DNA of 64,000 nt from Arhodomonas sp051195215 (GCF_051195215.1 NZ_JBNAZM010000001.1:289212-353211); one strand, 5' to 3'. Shown: positions 8,473 through 17,618, counted from the stretch's first letter. Notes: generated by a model from the sequence alone, not told the origin. A program made the numbers and translations.

Positions 8473-9360
8473 TCAGGGCTGGTAACGTCCCTCGGAGAGC
8501 GCGCGGATGCGCTCCTCGATCGGCGGATGGGACATGAACCACCGCCGCCAGCCCTGGTCCTTGCGGCCGTTGATGCCGAACGCCTCCAGCTGATCCGGCA
8601 TATCCGCCGGCTCGTGGCCCGCCTGCAACCGCTGCAGGGCCGCGATCATGGCACCGCGGCCGGCGAGCCGTGCCCCCCCGGCATCCGCTCGGAACTCGCG
8701 CTGACGCGAGAACCACATTACGATGACCGAGGCGAGAATGCCGAACAGGATTTCGGCGACGATCATCGCGACCCAGAACCCTGGGCCGTAACCCCGCTCG
8801 TTGCGGAATACCACGCGATCGACGACCTGTCCCACGAGCCGCGAGAGCACGATCACGAACGTATTGAGTACGCCCTGGACGAGGGCGAGCGTCACCATGT
8901 CGCCGTTGGCCACGTGGGTAACCTCGTGGCCGAGCACGGCGTCGGCCTCCTCGCGCGTCATCCGCCGCAACAGCCCCGTGCTCACTGCCACCAGGGCATC
9001 GTCGCGGCGCATGCCGGTGGCAAACGCGTTCATTTGCGGCGAATCGTAGACACCGACCTCCGGCATCCCGATGCCCGCCTGCCGGGCGTGCCTGCGGACG
9101 GTCTCCACCAGCCACTGCTCAGCCGCATTGCGCGGTTGGGTGATAACCACCACCCCCATGAAGCGCTTGGCCATCCACTTCGAGATCGCCAGCGAGACGA
9201 ACGCCCCGCCCATGCCGAAGACGGCGGCCAGCACCAGCAGCACCGGCGTGTTGAGATATATGCCCTGCTGCAGCAGCCACGGCTGCAATACGCTGAGCAC
9301 CACACCGAGCAGCACCAACACCGCAAGGTTGGTGGCCAGAAACAACCCGATGCGTTTCAT
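8473..9360 (-). CDS. htpX: Membrane zinc metalloprotease HtpX
   Basis: This M48-family inner-membrane protease takes part in quality control of membrane proteins. From the ATG at 9360 it is 295 aa, close to E. coli HtpX (293). Two N-terminal hydrophobic segments (about 4-25 and 36-58) precede the zinc motif HEVTH at 145-149, followed by two more hydrophobic stretches (about 155-175 and 190-215). The third zinc ligand lies in the FRADAGGARLAG segment. The C-terminus ends SHPPIEERIRALSEGRYQP, typical of the family. An upstream in-frame extension is not conserved. Confidence 0.95.
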   Translation of the reverse strand: MKRIGLFLATNLAVLVLLGVVLSVLQPWLLQQGIYLNTPVLLVLAAVFGMGGAFVSLAISKWMAKRFMGVVVITQPRNAAEQWLVETVRRHARQAGIGMPEVGVYDSPQMNAFATGMRRDDALVAVSTGLLRRMTREEADAVLGHEVTHVANGDMVTLALVQGVLNTFVIVLSRLVGQVVDRVVFRNERGYGPGFWVAMIVAEILFGILASVIVMWFSRQREFRADAGGARLAGRGAMIAALQRLQAGHEPADMPDQLEAFGINGRKDQGWRRWFMSHPPIEERIRALSEGRYQP

Positions 9361-9522
9361 AGACCGATCACCTCTGTGTGACCAACCCCCGGTTCCGATA
9401 CCGGAACGCCAACGGGCAACACCACCGCCACCCGATCCGCGACGGTCTCCCCCGTCAACGAAATAGGGGCGGTCACACGGTGTTTCCAGACGCCCATGAC
9501 CCACCGCGCACGACCGCGGCCG

Positions 9523-11772
9523 TCATTCGGCCAGGCGTACCCCGTCCACGCGCTGGAACCCCCGGGGCAGCAGACCGCCGCGCCGCGCGCGCGCCCCTTC
9601 GTAACCGGCGAGATCCGCGGCGCGGAGGTTGAGGGTGCGCTTGCCGGCCTGCAGCACCACGTCCCGTCCCTCGGGGACGACCAGCACCGCCGCCAAGCGC
9701 TCGTCCCCCGCGTTGAGCCGCGCCTTGGGGATATCGATGATCTTGTTGCCCTTGCCCTTGGCAAGTGCCGGTAACTCACTGAGCGGAAAGATGAGCAAGC
9801 GCCCCGCGTTGGTCACCGCGAGCAGTCGATCGGTATCCGGATCCTGCACTGGCGTGGGCTTCAGCACGCGCGCCCCCTGGGGCACGGTCAGCAGCGCCTT
9901 GCCGGAACGGTTCTTGGCATACAGGTTGGATAGCTCCGTCACGAAACCGTAGCCATGATCCGTCGCCAGCACGAGCTGTGTCGGTGACTCGCCGGCCAGC
10001 ACGAACTCGAACCGTGCTCCGGAAGGCGGACTCAGCCGTCCGGTCAATGGCTCACCCTGACCGCGCGCCGATGGCAGTGTATGGGCGGGCAGGGAATAGC
10101 TGCGCCCGGTGGAATCGATGAAGGCGGCGAGCTGATTGGTCCGGCCGGCCGCGGCATCGCGGAAGTGGTCCCCCGCCTTGTAGCTGAGCCGCTCGGCATC
10201 CACGTCGTGCCCCTTCGCCGCCCGCACCCAGCCCTTCTGGGAGAGCACGATCGTAACCGGCTCGCTCGGCACGAGATCGGTCTCCGAGAGTGCCCGCGCA
10301 CTCTCGCGCTCGACCAGCGGCGAACGGCGCTCGTCGCCGTACTTGTCAGCGTCCTCGCGTAGTTCCCCCTGAATCAGGTCGGTGAGCTTTCGCTCCGAGC
10401 CCAGCGTCGCCTGCAGTTCGTCGCGTTCCTGTTCCAGGTCCGACTGCTCGCCGCGAATCTTCATTTCCTCCAGGCGTGCGAGATGGCGCAGGCGAAGCTC
10501 CAGGATGGCCTCCGCCTGACGCTCGGTAAGCCCGAAGCGTTCCATGAGGACCGGCTTGGGTTCGTCCTCACTGCGGATGATCGCGATTACCTCGTCGATA
10601 TTGAGGTAGGCGATGAGGTAGCCCTCGAGCAGATGCAGGCGTGCCTCGACCCTGTCGAGGCGCCAGCGCAGCCGTCGCGTGACCGTCTGTCGACGGAAGG
10701 TCAGCCACTCGCTCAGGATCTCGCGCAGATTGCGCACCCGCGGTCGTCCGTCGAGACCGATGACGTTGAGGTTGACCCGGTAAGTCTTCTCCAGATCGGT
10801 GGTCGCGAACACGTGCTGCATGAGCTCGGTGGCGTCCACGCGGTTCGACCGTGGCGTGATCACCAGCCGCGTGGGGTTCTCGTGGTCGGACTCGTCACGC
10901 AGGTCCTCCACCATGGGCAGCTTCTTCGCCTGCATCTGCGCAGCGATCTGCTCCAGCACCTTGCTGCCCGAGACCTGGTAGGGCAACGCCGTAACGACGA
11001 TGTCGCGACCGTCGCGCTCCCACCGCGCGCGCATCCGCAGCCCGCCGGAGCCGGTCTCGTAGAGCTTGCGGATATCCGCGCGGGGCGTGACAAGCTCCGC
11101 TTCCGTGGGCATGTCCGGCCCCTGGATGTACTCGCAGAGCTCGGCAACGGTCGCATCCGGATTGTCCAGCAGATGGATGCAGGCCTCGGTCACCTCGCAC
11201 AGGTTGTGCGGTGGAATGTCGGTGGCCATGCCCACGGCGATGCCGGTTCCGCCATTGAGCAGCACGTTGGGCACCCGCGCCGGCAGCACTACCGGCTCTT
11301 CCATGGTGCCGTCGAAGTTAGGCTGCCAGTCCACCGTTCCCTGACCGAGCTCGGCGAGCAACAGCTGGGCGTAGGGGGCCAGACGCGCCTCGGTGTAGCG
11401 CATCGCTGCGAAGGACTTGGGATCGTCCGCCGAGCCCCAGTTCCCCTGCCCGTCGATCAGCGGGTAGCGATAGGAGAACGACTGCGCCATGAGCACCATG
11501 GCTTCGTAGCAGGCCGAATCCCCGTGAGGGTGGAACTTGCCGAGCACGTCGCCCACGGTCCGCGCGGACTTCTTGTACTTGGCCGCCGCCGACAGCCCGA
11601 GCTCGGACATAGCGTAGACGATGCGCCGCTGCACCGGCTTCATGCCATCGCCGATATGCGGCAGCGCACGGTCGAGGATGACGTACATGGAATAGTCCAG
11701 GTACGCCTTTTCGGTGAAGTCCCGAAGCGGGCGGGTCTCGAAATCGGAATAGGCGGTCGTGGTGTCTGTCAT
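9523..11772 (-). CDS. parC: DNA topoisomerase IV subunit A
   Basis: This 749-aa DNA breakage-reunion subunit of topoisomerase IV acts with ParE to decatenate daughter chromosomes. The catalytic tyrosine is Y126 in AAMRYTEARL. The quinolone-resistance region reads HPHGDSACYE with Ser86 and Glu90, the wild-type-like residues. The GyrA-type winged helix (1-150), tower and coiled-coil, and a C-terminal beta-pinwheel shorter than that of GyrA follow. The ATG at 11772 precedes the conserved SDFETRPLRDFTEKAYLDYS. It lies 232 bases downstream of parE, with two inverted repeats in between. Confidence 0.95.
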   Translation of the reverse strand: MTDTTTAYSDFETRPLRDFTEKAYLDYSMYVILDRALPHIGDGMKPVQRRIVYAMSELGLSAAAKYKKSARTVGDVLGKFHPHGDSACYEAMVLMAQSFSYRYPLIDGQGNWGSADDPKSFAAMRYTEARLAPYAQLLLAELGQGTVDWQPNFDGTMEEPVVLPARVPNVLLNGGTGIAVGMATDIPPHNLCEVTEACIHLLDNPDATVAELCEYIQGPDMPTEAELVTPRADIRKLYETGSGGLRMRARWERDGRDIVVTALPYQVSGSKVLEQIAAQMQAKKLPMVEDLRDESDHENPTRLVITPRSNRVDATELMQHVFATTDLEKTYRVNLNVIGLDGRPRVRNLREILSEWLTFRRQTVTRRLRWRLDRVEARLHLLEGYLIAYLNIDEVIAIIRSEDEPKPVLMERFGLTERQAEAILELRLRHLARLEEMKIRGEQSDLEQERDELQATLGSERKLTDLIQGELREDADKYGDERRSPLVERESARALSETDLVPSEPVTIVLSQKGWVRAAKGHDVDAERLSYKAGDHFRDAAAGRTNQLAAFIDSTGRSYSLPAHTLPSARGQGEPLTGRLSPPSGARFEFVLAGESPTQLVLATDHGYGFVTELSNLYAKNRSGKALLTVPQGARVLKPTPVQDPDTDRLLAVTNAGRLLIFPLSELPALAKGKGNKIIDIPKARLNAGDERLAAVLVVPEGRDVVLQAGKRTLNLRAADLAGYEGARARRGGLLPRGFQRVDGVRLAE

Positions 11773-11790
11773 ACGGACGTTCCAGATTCG

Positions 11791-11861
11791 ACGTTCAAAG
11801 TGGAAAGCTGAAAGGCCCTGCCTCCCCACTCACACGGCGCATCGCTTTGAACTTTGAACGT
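11791..11861. repeat. Inverted repeat in the parC leader
   Basis: ACGTTCAAAG at 11791-11800 is exactly complemented by CTTTGAACGT at 11852-11861, with a 51-base spacer. The right arm is part of a tandem heptamer (CTTTGAACTTTGAACG). It lies 19 bases upstream of the parC ATG on the transcribed strand, so it could form a leader structure or mark a small repeat insertion. Confidence 0.5.
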
Positions 11862-11900
11862 TACTGATCTTCTCAGAGGTATTGTCATGCGTCAGCCGCG

Positions 11901-11985
11901 CCGTGCGCCGATGGGGCAAGGCGCGAGGCGCGCCGTGTAGCCGGGCTACACAAGCGGCGAGCAACGCCGAACCATCGGCGCACGG
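11901..11985. repeat. Large nested palindrome between parE and parC
   Basis: CCGTGCGCCGATGG (11901-11914) pairs perfectly with CCATCGGCGCACGG (11972-11985). Inside it, GTGTAGC (11935-11941) pairs with GCTACAC (11945-11951). On the minus strand the structure begins 20 bases after the parE stop. It has the look of a dispersed palindromic repeat, and could also act as a processing or attenuation site between parE and parC. Confidence 0.6.
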
Positions 11986-12004
11986 AACGGCCCGAAGGCA
12001 GCGC

Positions 12005-13897
12005 TCATACGAGCGCTTCCGCCAGGTCCCCCTTGCTCTCCAGCCACTGCCGGCGGGCGGCGGCGGCACGCTTGCCGAGGAGCATGTTCATGAGCTTCTC
12101 GGTCTCCTCCGGCGAATCCACGGTGAGCTGGACCAGGCGTCTGGTATCCGGCGCCATGGTAGTCTCGCGGAGTTGCATCGGGTTCATCTCGCCGAGGCCC
12201 TTGAACCGGGTCACGCTGACCTTGCCCTTCTTCTTCTCGGCGGCGATGCGGTCGAGCACGCCCTGGCGCTCGGACTCGTCCAACGCATAGTAGGTCTCCT
12301 TGCCCACGTCGACGCGATAGAGCGGCGGCATCGCCATGAAAACGTGCCTAGCGCGCACGAGCGCGGGAAAGTGCTTGAGAAACAGCGCGCACAACAGCGT
12401 CGCGATGTGCGCACCGTCCGGATCCGCGTCGGCGAGGACGCAGACCTTGCCGTAGCGAAGCCGCGAAAGATCGTCCGACCCCGGCTCGATGCCCAGGGCC
12501 ACGGCGATGTCGTGTACCTCCTGAGAGCCCATGACCTCCGCCGGGTCCACCTCCCAGGTGTTGAGGATCTTGCCCCGCAGCGGCATCACCGCCTGGTGCT
12601 CGCGGTCGCGGGCCTGCTTCGCCGAGCCGCCGGCGGAATCGCCCTCGACCAGGAACAGCTCGGTGCGCTCGAGATCCTGTGCCGTGCAATCCGCGAGCTT
12701 GCCGGGCAGCGCCGGCCCCGAGGTGACTTTCTTGCGGGTGACCTTCTTCGCCGCGCGTTGGCGGCGCTGGGCGTTGGCGATGACCAGTTCCACGATCGCC
12801 TCGGCCGCCTCCACGTGCTGATTGAGCCAGAGGCTGAAGGCATCCTTGACGACGCCGCTGACGAACGTGGCGCATTCCCGGGAAGACAGCCGCTCCTTGG
12901 TCTGGCCGGAGAACTGGGGATCTTCCAGCTTCACGGACAGCACGAAGGCGATGCGCTCGAAGATATCCTCCGGCGCGATGCGCACGCCGCGCGGCAGGAG
13001 GTTCCGGAACTCGCAGAACTCCCGGATGGCCTCGGTCAGCCCGGTGCGCAGCCCGTTCACATGGGTGCCACCGAGTGTGGTGGGGATGAGGTTGACGTAG
13101 CTCTCCTGAACCGCCTCGCCGTCGTCGGGCAGCCAGGTCACCGCCCATTCCGCGGCCTCGTGTTCCGCGGTCATGCGCCCCACGAAGGGCGGATTGGGAA
13201 CGAACTCGACATCCTGCAGCGCGCCCTTGAGGTAATCGGTCAGCCCGTCCTCGTAGTACCAGACCACCGACTCCCCGCTCGCCTCGTCCTCGAAGCGAAC
13301 GGTGACGCCCGGGCACAGGACTGCCTTGGCACGCAGAACGTGCTTGAGCCGCGGTACCGAGAACTTCGCCGAGTCGAAGTAGCGGGCGTCCGGCCAGAAG
13401 TGCAGCTGCGTGCCGGTATTGCGGCGCCCCACCTCGCCGGTGACGTGCAGGTCCTCGACCTTCTCGCCGTCAGCGAAGACCATGCGGTACTGCTTGCCGT
13501 CACGGCGGATGGAGACTTCCAGACGGCGTGACAGGGCGTTAACCACCGACACCCCGACACCATGAAGGCCGCCGGAGAACTGATAGCTCTTGGACGAGAA
13601 CTTGCCACCGGCATGCAGCTTGCTCAGGATCACCTCGACCCCCGGCAGCCCCTGCTGAGGATGCACATCGACGGGCATGCCGCGGCCGTCGTCGCGCACC
13701 GCGAGGGAGCCGTCGCGATAAAGGGTGACCGCTATCTCCTTCGCATGCCCGCCGATGGCTTCGTCGACGCTGTTGTCGATGACCTCCTGGGCGAGATGAT
13801 TCGGCCGGCTGGTGTCGGTATACATTCCCGGGCGGCGGCGTACGGGGTCCAGCCCGGTGAGCACCTCGATGGAAGCGGCGTCGTAAGTCGTGGCCAT
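12005..13897 (-). CDS. parE: DNA topoisomerase IV subunit B
   Basis: This 630-aa ATPase subunit of topoisomerase IV partners ParC. The GHKL ATP-binding elements are VIDNSVDEAIGG, DDGRGMPVDVH and GGLHGVGVSVVNALS. The TOPRIM domain carries EGDSAGGSAKQARDREHQ, then LADADPDGAHI. Length matches E. coli ParE (630). The ATG at 13897 directly precedes the conserved YDAASIEVLTGLDPVRRRPG. It diverges from xseB, sharing a control region that holds a 14-bp palindrome. Confidence 0.96.
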   Translation of the reverse strand: MATTYDAASIEVLTGLDPVRRRPGMYTDTSRPNHLAQEVIDNSVDEAIGGHAKEIAVTLYRDGSLAVRDDGRGMPVDVHPQQGLPGVEVILSKLHAGGKFSSKSYQFSGGLHGVGVSVVNALSRRLEVSIRRDGKQYRMVFADGEKVEDLHVTGEVGRRNTGTQLHFWPDARYFDSAKFSVPRLKHVLRAKAVLCPGVTVRFEDEASGESVVWYYEDGLTDYLKGALQDVEFVPNPPFVGRMTAEHEAAEWAVTWLPDDGEAVQESYVNLIPTTLGGTHVNGLRTGLTEAIREFCEFRNLLPRGVRIAPEDIFERIAFVLSVKLEDPQFSGQTKERLSSRECATFVSGVVKDAFSLWLNQHVEAAEAIVELVIANAQRRQRAAKKVTRKKVTSGPALPGKLADCTAQDLERTELFLVEGDSAGGSAKQARDREHQAVMPLRGKILNTWEVDPAEVMGSQEVHDIAVALGIEPGSDDLSRLRYGKVCVLADADPDGAHIATLLCALFLKHFPALVRARHVFMAMPPLYRVDVGKETYYALDESERQGVLDRIAAEKKKGKVSVTRFKGLGEMNPMQLRETTMAPDTRRLVQLTVDSPEETEKLMNMLLGKRAAAARRQWLESKGDLAEALV

Positions 13898-13934
13898 GCG
13901 TCTCAGTCATCCCTCGGCTTGCGAGTGCGGCGGC

Positions 13935-13977
13935 AGTGTAACGCACCGAGCGACCGCATGGCGCGGTGCGTTACACT
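13935..13977. repeat. Palindrome in the divergent parE/xseB promoter region
   Basis: AGTGTAACGCACCG (13935-13948) is exactly complemented by CGGTGCGTTACACT (13964-13977) around a 15-base loop. It occupies much of the 114-base gap between the parE and xseB starts. TAACGCACC/GGTGCGTTA arms look like those of dispersed palindromic repeats, but the position would also suit a shared operator. Confidence 0.55.
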
Positions 13978-14011
13978 TGCCGGGAATTCATCAAAACCTG
14001 CACATGGACCG

Positions 14012-14275
14012 ATGGCCGAAGAGAACGAGAACGGCAACGACGGTGGCTTCGACTTCGAGGCGGCGCTCGGGGAGCTCGAAGAACTCGTGGTGCGAATGGA
14101 ACGCGGCGATCTCAGCCTCGAGGAATCCCTGAAGGCTTTCGAACGTGGCGTGGGTCTCACCCGCGCCTGCCAGAAGGCCCTGACCGATGCCGAGCAGAAG
14201 GTCGAGATTCTGCTCGGCGAGGATGAGGACGCCACTCTCGCCCCCTTCGACGAGGCGGACACGGATGAGCATTGA
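14012..14275 (+). CDS. xseB: Exodeoxyribonuclease VII small subunit
   Basis: This 87-aa acidic helical protein is the small subunit that assembles on XseA in the exonuclease VII complex. The family core FEAALGELEELVVRMERGDL followed by LEESLKAFERGVGLTRACQKAL is intact (about residues 15-58). The ATG at 14012 is chosen because the similarity begins just after it; the frame is open well upstream but unrelated there. The end overlaps ispA by 11 bases, which suggests translational coupling. XseA is not in the window. Confidence 0.92.
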   Translation: MAEENENGNDGGFDFEAALGELEELVVRMERGDLSLEESLKAFERGVGLTRACQKALTDAEQKVEILLGEDEDATLAPFDEADTDEH

Positions 14276-15149
14276 CAAGCGTATCGCCGAAGCCAAGGAA
14301 CGGGTGGAACACGCCCTGGATGGACGCCTGCCGCCTGCGACCATCCATCCAGCGCGCCTGCACGAGGCCATGCGCTACGCCGTGCTCGGGGGGGGCAAGC
14401 GCCTGCGTCCGCTGCTCGTCTATCTCAGCGGCGAGGCCCTGGATGGGCAACGTGCCGCGCTGGACGAGGCTGCCTGCGCAGTGGAGTGCATCCATTGCTA
14501 TTCCCTGGTTCACGATGACCTCCCGGCGATGGACGACGACGCGCTGCGCCGCGGCCGACCCACCTGTCACCGGGCCTACGACGAAGCCACGGCCATTCTC
14601 GTCGGTGACGCGCTGCAGTCCCTCGCGTTCCGACTACTCGCCCGTGCAACCGCCGTGCCCGCCGAAACCCGGGTCGCGATGGTGGAAACGCTGGCGGTAG
14701 CGGCCGGCTCCCGGGGCATGTGCGGCGGCCAGGCGATGGACCTCGCGGCTGTCGGTCATCAGCTCACCGAAGCCGAGCTCGAGGACATGCACATCCACAA
14801 GACCGGCGCCCTCATTCGCGCCAGCGTCCGGCTCGGTGCCCTGTGCGCACCCGATGCCACGGCGGACGCGCTGGAACGGCTGGATCACTTTGCCAAGTGC
14901 ATCGGCCTCGCTTTCCAGGTCCAGGACGACGTCCTCGACGTCGACGGGGACGAAGCCGTCACCGGCAAGCCCAGCGGCGCGGATGCGCGCCTGCACAAGC
15001 CGACTTATCCGGCGCTCCTGGGCGTCGCCGAGACCCGTGCCTTCGCCAGCAAGCTCTGCGAAGATGCACTGGCGAGCATCGAGCCCCTCGGCGACCGTGC
15101 CCAGGGGCTGCGTGAAGTGGCCCGGTATATCGTGGAGCGCGACCATTAG
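14265..15149 (+). CDS. ispA: (2E,6E)-farnesyl diphosphate synthase
   Basis: This 294-aa trans-prenyltransferase condenses IPP with DMAPP and GPP to make farnesyl diphosphate for quinone and undecaprenyl synthesis. The first aspartate-rich motif is D84, D85 and D90 in HDDLPAMDDD. The second is D221, D222 and D225 in QDDVLD. GGGKRLRPLLV and GGQAMDL are also typical. The ATG at 14265 lies inside the end of xseB. The usual third partner, dxs, is not next to it. Confidence 0.93.
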   Translation: MSIDKRIAEAKERVEHALDGRLPPATIHPARLHEAMRYAVLGGGKRLRPLLVYLSGEALDGQRAALDEAACAVECIHCYSLVHDDLPAMDDDALRRGRPTCHRAYDEATAILVGDALQSLAFRLLARATAVPAETRVAMVETLAVAAGSRGMCGGQAMDLAAVGHQLTEAELEDMHIHKTGALIRASVRLGALCAPDATADALERLDHFAKCIGLAFQVQDDVLDVDGDEAVTGKPSGADARLHKPTYPALLGVAETRAFASKLCEDALASIEPLGDRAQGLREVARYIVERDH

Positions 15150-15174
15150 TGCCCCGAATATAGGCGGGCGTTCA

Positions 15175-15840
15175 CTAGGGGCGCTGTTCGATGACGAGCA
15201 CCCGCCCGTCATGCCGCAGGCTCACGCGGCCAAGGAACGACATGCCCAGCAGCGGCTGCCGTAGAACGCCGCCCTCGAGCACCAGCGCCGGCACGTTACG
15301 CACCACCACCTCGCCCACACGCACCCGCGCCAACTGCACACGCCAGCCGCGTGTCGCGCCACCGGCGGTACTCACCCGCATGCGCACACCATCGCTGCGA
15401 TAATCGATTCCCAGACGTCGGGCGAGCCCGGCGTCGATGGCGACCAGATCCGCCCCGGTATCCACCAGGAATCGCACCCCGTGACCGTTGATACGGCCCG
15501 CCGTGTGGTAACTGCCCCGCGCCCCCGGGGCAATGCGCGCCTGGCGCCTGGTAGTGGGCGCATACTCGCCCCCCACCATCCGGTTGACACCCAGGCGACG
15601 GCGTTCGCCATCGACCTCGACGACCGCCTGATCGCTACTGGCCTTCACCAGTCGCACCCCGGCCGGACCGGTTTCCCCCTCCGCGAGCACCGTGCGCTCG
15701 CCGTCGACCTCCAGCATCACCTTGCCCGGAAACACGGCGAGAACGACGATCCGAGGCGTCGCCAGGGCGGTGACCGCAAACGCGAGCATGGAGAGCATCG
15801 CCAGCGCACGCCCCCAGCGTGCAACAGCATCGCCGCTCAT
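15175..15840 (-). CDS. Secreted or membrane-anchored retropepsin-like aspartic protease (clan AA)
   Basis: A 221-aa protein with an N-terminal hydrophobic segment (about 11-28) that should export or anchor it. A retropepsin-like domain follows, with the catalytic triplet D127-T-G in VRFLVDTGADLVAID. The downstream GMSFLGRVSLRHDGRVLVIE matches the second half of TIGR02281-type bacterial aspartic proteases. Only one D-T-G is present, so it should act as a dimer. The ATG at 15840 has GGGGGA just upstream. It is convergent with ispA and diverges from the thioesterase. Its substrate is unknown. Confidence 0.8.
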   Translation of the reverse strand: MSGDAVARWGRALAMLSMLAFAVTALATPRIVVLAVFPGKVMLEVDGERTVLAEGETGPAGVRLVKASSDQAVVEVDGERRRLGVNRMVGGEYAPTTRRQARIAPGARGSYHTAGRINGHGVRFLVDTGADLVAIDAGLARRLGIDYRSDGVRMRVSTAGGATRGWRVQLARVRVGEVVVRNVPALVLEGGVLRQPLLGMSFLGRVSLRHDGRVLVIEQRP

Positions 15841-15963
15841 TGTGCATTCCCCCGGTTGCGTGCCCGTGCGATCCATCGCACTGATTGCCATGTGGACATC
15901 ATCATGACGAATGAGTCACCCTCCACTGATTCCTTCGAGCGCACGGCAGGAGGCGCCCATCCC

Positions 15964-16374
15964 ATGGCCGACCCCACCCGCATTCGCGTACGCGGTTTTC
16001 ATCTCGATCTCTACGGACACGTGAACAATGCCCGCTATCTGGAGTTTCTGGAAGAGGCACGCTGGGATCAACTGCGCGAGCATCTCGATTTCGACTGGTG
16101 GCAGGCGCGCAACCTCGCCTTCGTAATCGCCAACATCGATATCGACTTCCGCCGCCCGGCAGGCATGGACGACGAGCTCCTGGTCGACGTCACGTTGAAA
16201 ACGCTGGGAGAGCGCAGCGGGGTACTGCATCAACGCGTGGTGCGAAGTGACGGCGTGCTGGTCGCCGAGGCCGACGTCACCTTCGTGATCTTCGACGGCG
16301 GTGCCGCCACGGTCGTGCCCATCGAGGGGGAAATACGCGAGCGCCTCGCCCGTGCCGGCGCGCAACTGGAATAA
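15964..16374 (+). CDS. Acyl-CoA thioesterase, 4-hydroxybenzoyl-CoA thioesterase (YbgC/FcbC) type
   Basis: A 136-aa single hotdog-fold protein. The segment DLYGHVNNARYLEFLEEARWD carries the Asp and the Gly-His-Val-Asn-Asn pattern of YbgC/FcbC-like thioesterases, which hydrolyse acyl-CoA or acyl-ACP. The ATG at 15964 follows AGGAGG at about 10 bases; an in-frame ATG at 15904 has no ribosome-binding site. Substrate chain length cannot be read from the sequence. Confidence 0.78.
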   Translation: MADPTRIRVRGFHLDLYGHVNNARYLEFLEEARWDQLREHLDFDWWQARNLAFVIANIDIDFRRPAGMDDELLVDVTLKTLGERSGVLHQRVVRSDGVLVAEADVTFVIFDGGAATVVPIEGEIRERLARAGAQLE

Positions 16375-16442
16375 ATGCCGGCAAGGTGGGCCCGCGCCGG
16401 CCGCTGCCATCTGGCAGCGCGCGCGCCACGAATCACCGTGAC

Positions 16443-16472
16443 GCGACGCGGAGCCCCACGGCCCCGCGTCGC
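16443..16472. terminator. Bidirectional terminator-like hairpin after proX
   Basis: GCGACGCGG (16443-16451) pairs perfectly with CCGCGTCGC (16464-16472) around a 12-base loop, in the gap between the convergent thioesterase gene and proX. Confidence 0.55.
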
Positions 16473-16480
16473 GGACTCGC

Positions 16481-17530
16481 TCACATCGCCGCTTCCTTGG
16501 CCTGGGCAATCCACTCGTCGAACTGCTCCTGGTTGTCCTCGATCCACTCCTTGGCGTGCCGCTCCAGATCAGCCGCGCTGTCCTCACCCTCGTTCATGAG
16601 CGCGTTCTGGGCGAATATGTCCTCGATTGGAATACGCATGTTCTCCAGCAGGCTCCGAACCGCCGGATTGTCCTCCAGGAACGCCTTGTTGGCCACCGGC
16701 CGGATGTCGTTGGCCGGCCAGCCCATCTCGCAGGGGTCGTCCACACAGCCATTGACACCAGACAGCGTGGTGGCGTCTTCCAGCTCCTTCTGATCCGGCG
16801 GCAGGTCGGGCCGCGGCACTTCGAGCCACATCACGTCCTCGCCGGGCTTGAGCAGACCCACGGTCCAGTTCGGCGTCCAGGTATAGAAGAAGATGGGATC
16901 ACCCTGCTCGTAGCGGCCCAATGCGTCTGCCATGGAGGCAGCGTAGCCGGCCTTGATGGGGTCGATGTGATCTCGCAGCTCATAGGCGTCGAGATGATGC
17001 GAGATGACCTTCTCGCAGCCCCATCCCGGCGGGCAGGCCACGAGGTCCGCCTTGCCGTTGCCGTCCGTGTCGAACAGCTCCTTGACCTCGGGTTTCTTGA
17101 AGTCCTCCAGGTTGGTGATGCCGTACTCCTGCTGGGTCTTCTTGTCGATCAGATACCCCTGCAGCGCACCACCCTCGGCCACGTAGCCAACGATCGTGGC
17201 ACCGGGCTCGAACGCCTCCCGATACGTGTTGTGCAACGGGAACCAGCCATTGACCCAGAGGTCCACGTCGCCCTGGCCGACGGACTGGTAGAAGGGCGGG
17301 TTGTCGAGGGTGATGGGGCGATCGACCCGATACCCCAGCGCCTCGAGTGCCTGCGTGTAGACCTCCGTCTGGAACCAGCCGGTATCCCATGTGGCACGAG
17401 CCATCCTGACGGTCTTGCCCTCGCCTGGCAGCTCCTGCGCCAGGGTCACGCCGCCGCTGAACGCCAGCAAGGCCACGGCCAGCACGGACCAGACGACACC
17501 ACTTATGTGTTTGCGTGCGGTATCCAACAT
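16481..17530 (-). CDS. proX: Glycine betaine/proline ABC transporter, periplasmic binding protein
   Basis: This 349-aa exported protein is the substrate receptor of the ProU-type importer. A signal peptide (about 1-31, ending LAQ-ELPGEG) precedes a ProX-like body with WDTGWFQTEVYTQALEALGY, DVDLWVNGWFPLHNTYREAF and several tryptophans of the kind that form aromatic betaine cages. Two cysteines in NGCVDDPCEMGW resemble the ProX disulfide region. The ATG at 17530 follows GGAGGTGACC. It is the last gene of proVWX, separated from proW by 88 bases containing a hairpin. Confidence 0.92.
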   Translation of the reverse strand: MLDTARKHISGVVWSVLAVALLAFSGGVTLAQELPGEGKTVRMARATWDTGWFQTEVYTQALEALGYRVDRPITLDNPPFYQSVGQGDVDLWVNGWFPLHNTYREAFEPGATIVGYVAEGGALQGYLIDKKTQQEYGITNLEDFKKPEVKELFDTDGNGKADLVACPPGWGCEKVISHHLDAYELRDHIDPIKAGYAASMADALGRYEQGDPIFFYTWTPNWTVGLLKPGEDVMWLEVPRPDLPPDQKELEDATTLSGVNGCVDDPCEMGWPANDIRPVANKAFLEDNPAVRSLLENMRIPIEDIFAQNALMNEGEDSAADLERHAKEWIEDNQEQFDEWIAQAKEAAM

Positions 17531-17583
17531 GGTCACCTCCGTCACCTTCCTCTGCCTTACGACAGACTGCATCTCCGCGGAAA

Positions 17584-17610
17584 GGGCGGCGCGCCGATAG
17601 CGCCGCGCCC
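17584..17610 (-). other. Intergenic hairpin between proW and proX
   Basis: On the transcribed strand the sequence forms an 11-base stem with a two-base internal mismatch (GGGCG/CGCCC outside, GCGC/GCGC inside). Such hairpins between ABC genes often protect the upstream or downstream message and let the binding protein be made in excess. No T-run follows. Confidence 0.35.
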
Positions 17611-17618
17611 TCCTTCCC

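Noticed and set aside
10483..11811. A 442-codon plus-strand frame opposite parC.
   Set aside because: It mirrors the conserved ParC sequence and lacks any ribosome-binding site or recognisable domain.
11830..12069. A 79-codon minus-strand frame between parE and parC.
   Set aside because: It spans the palindromic repeat and the end of parE, with no homology visible.
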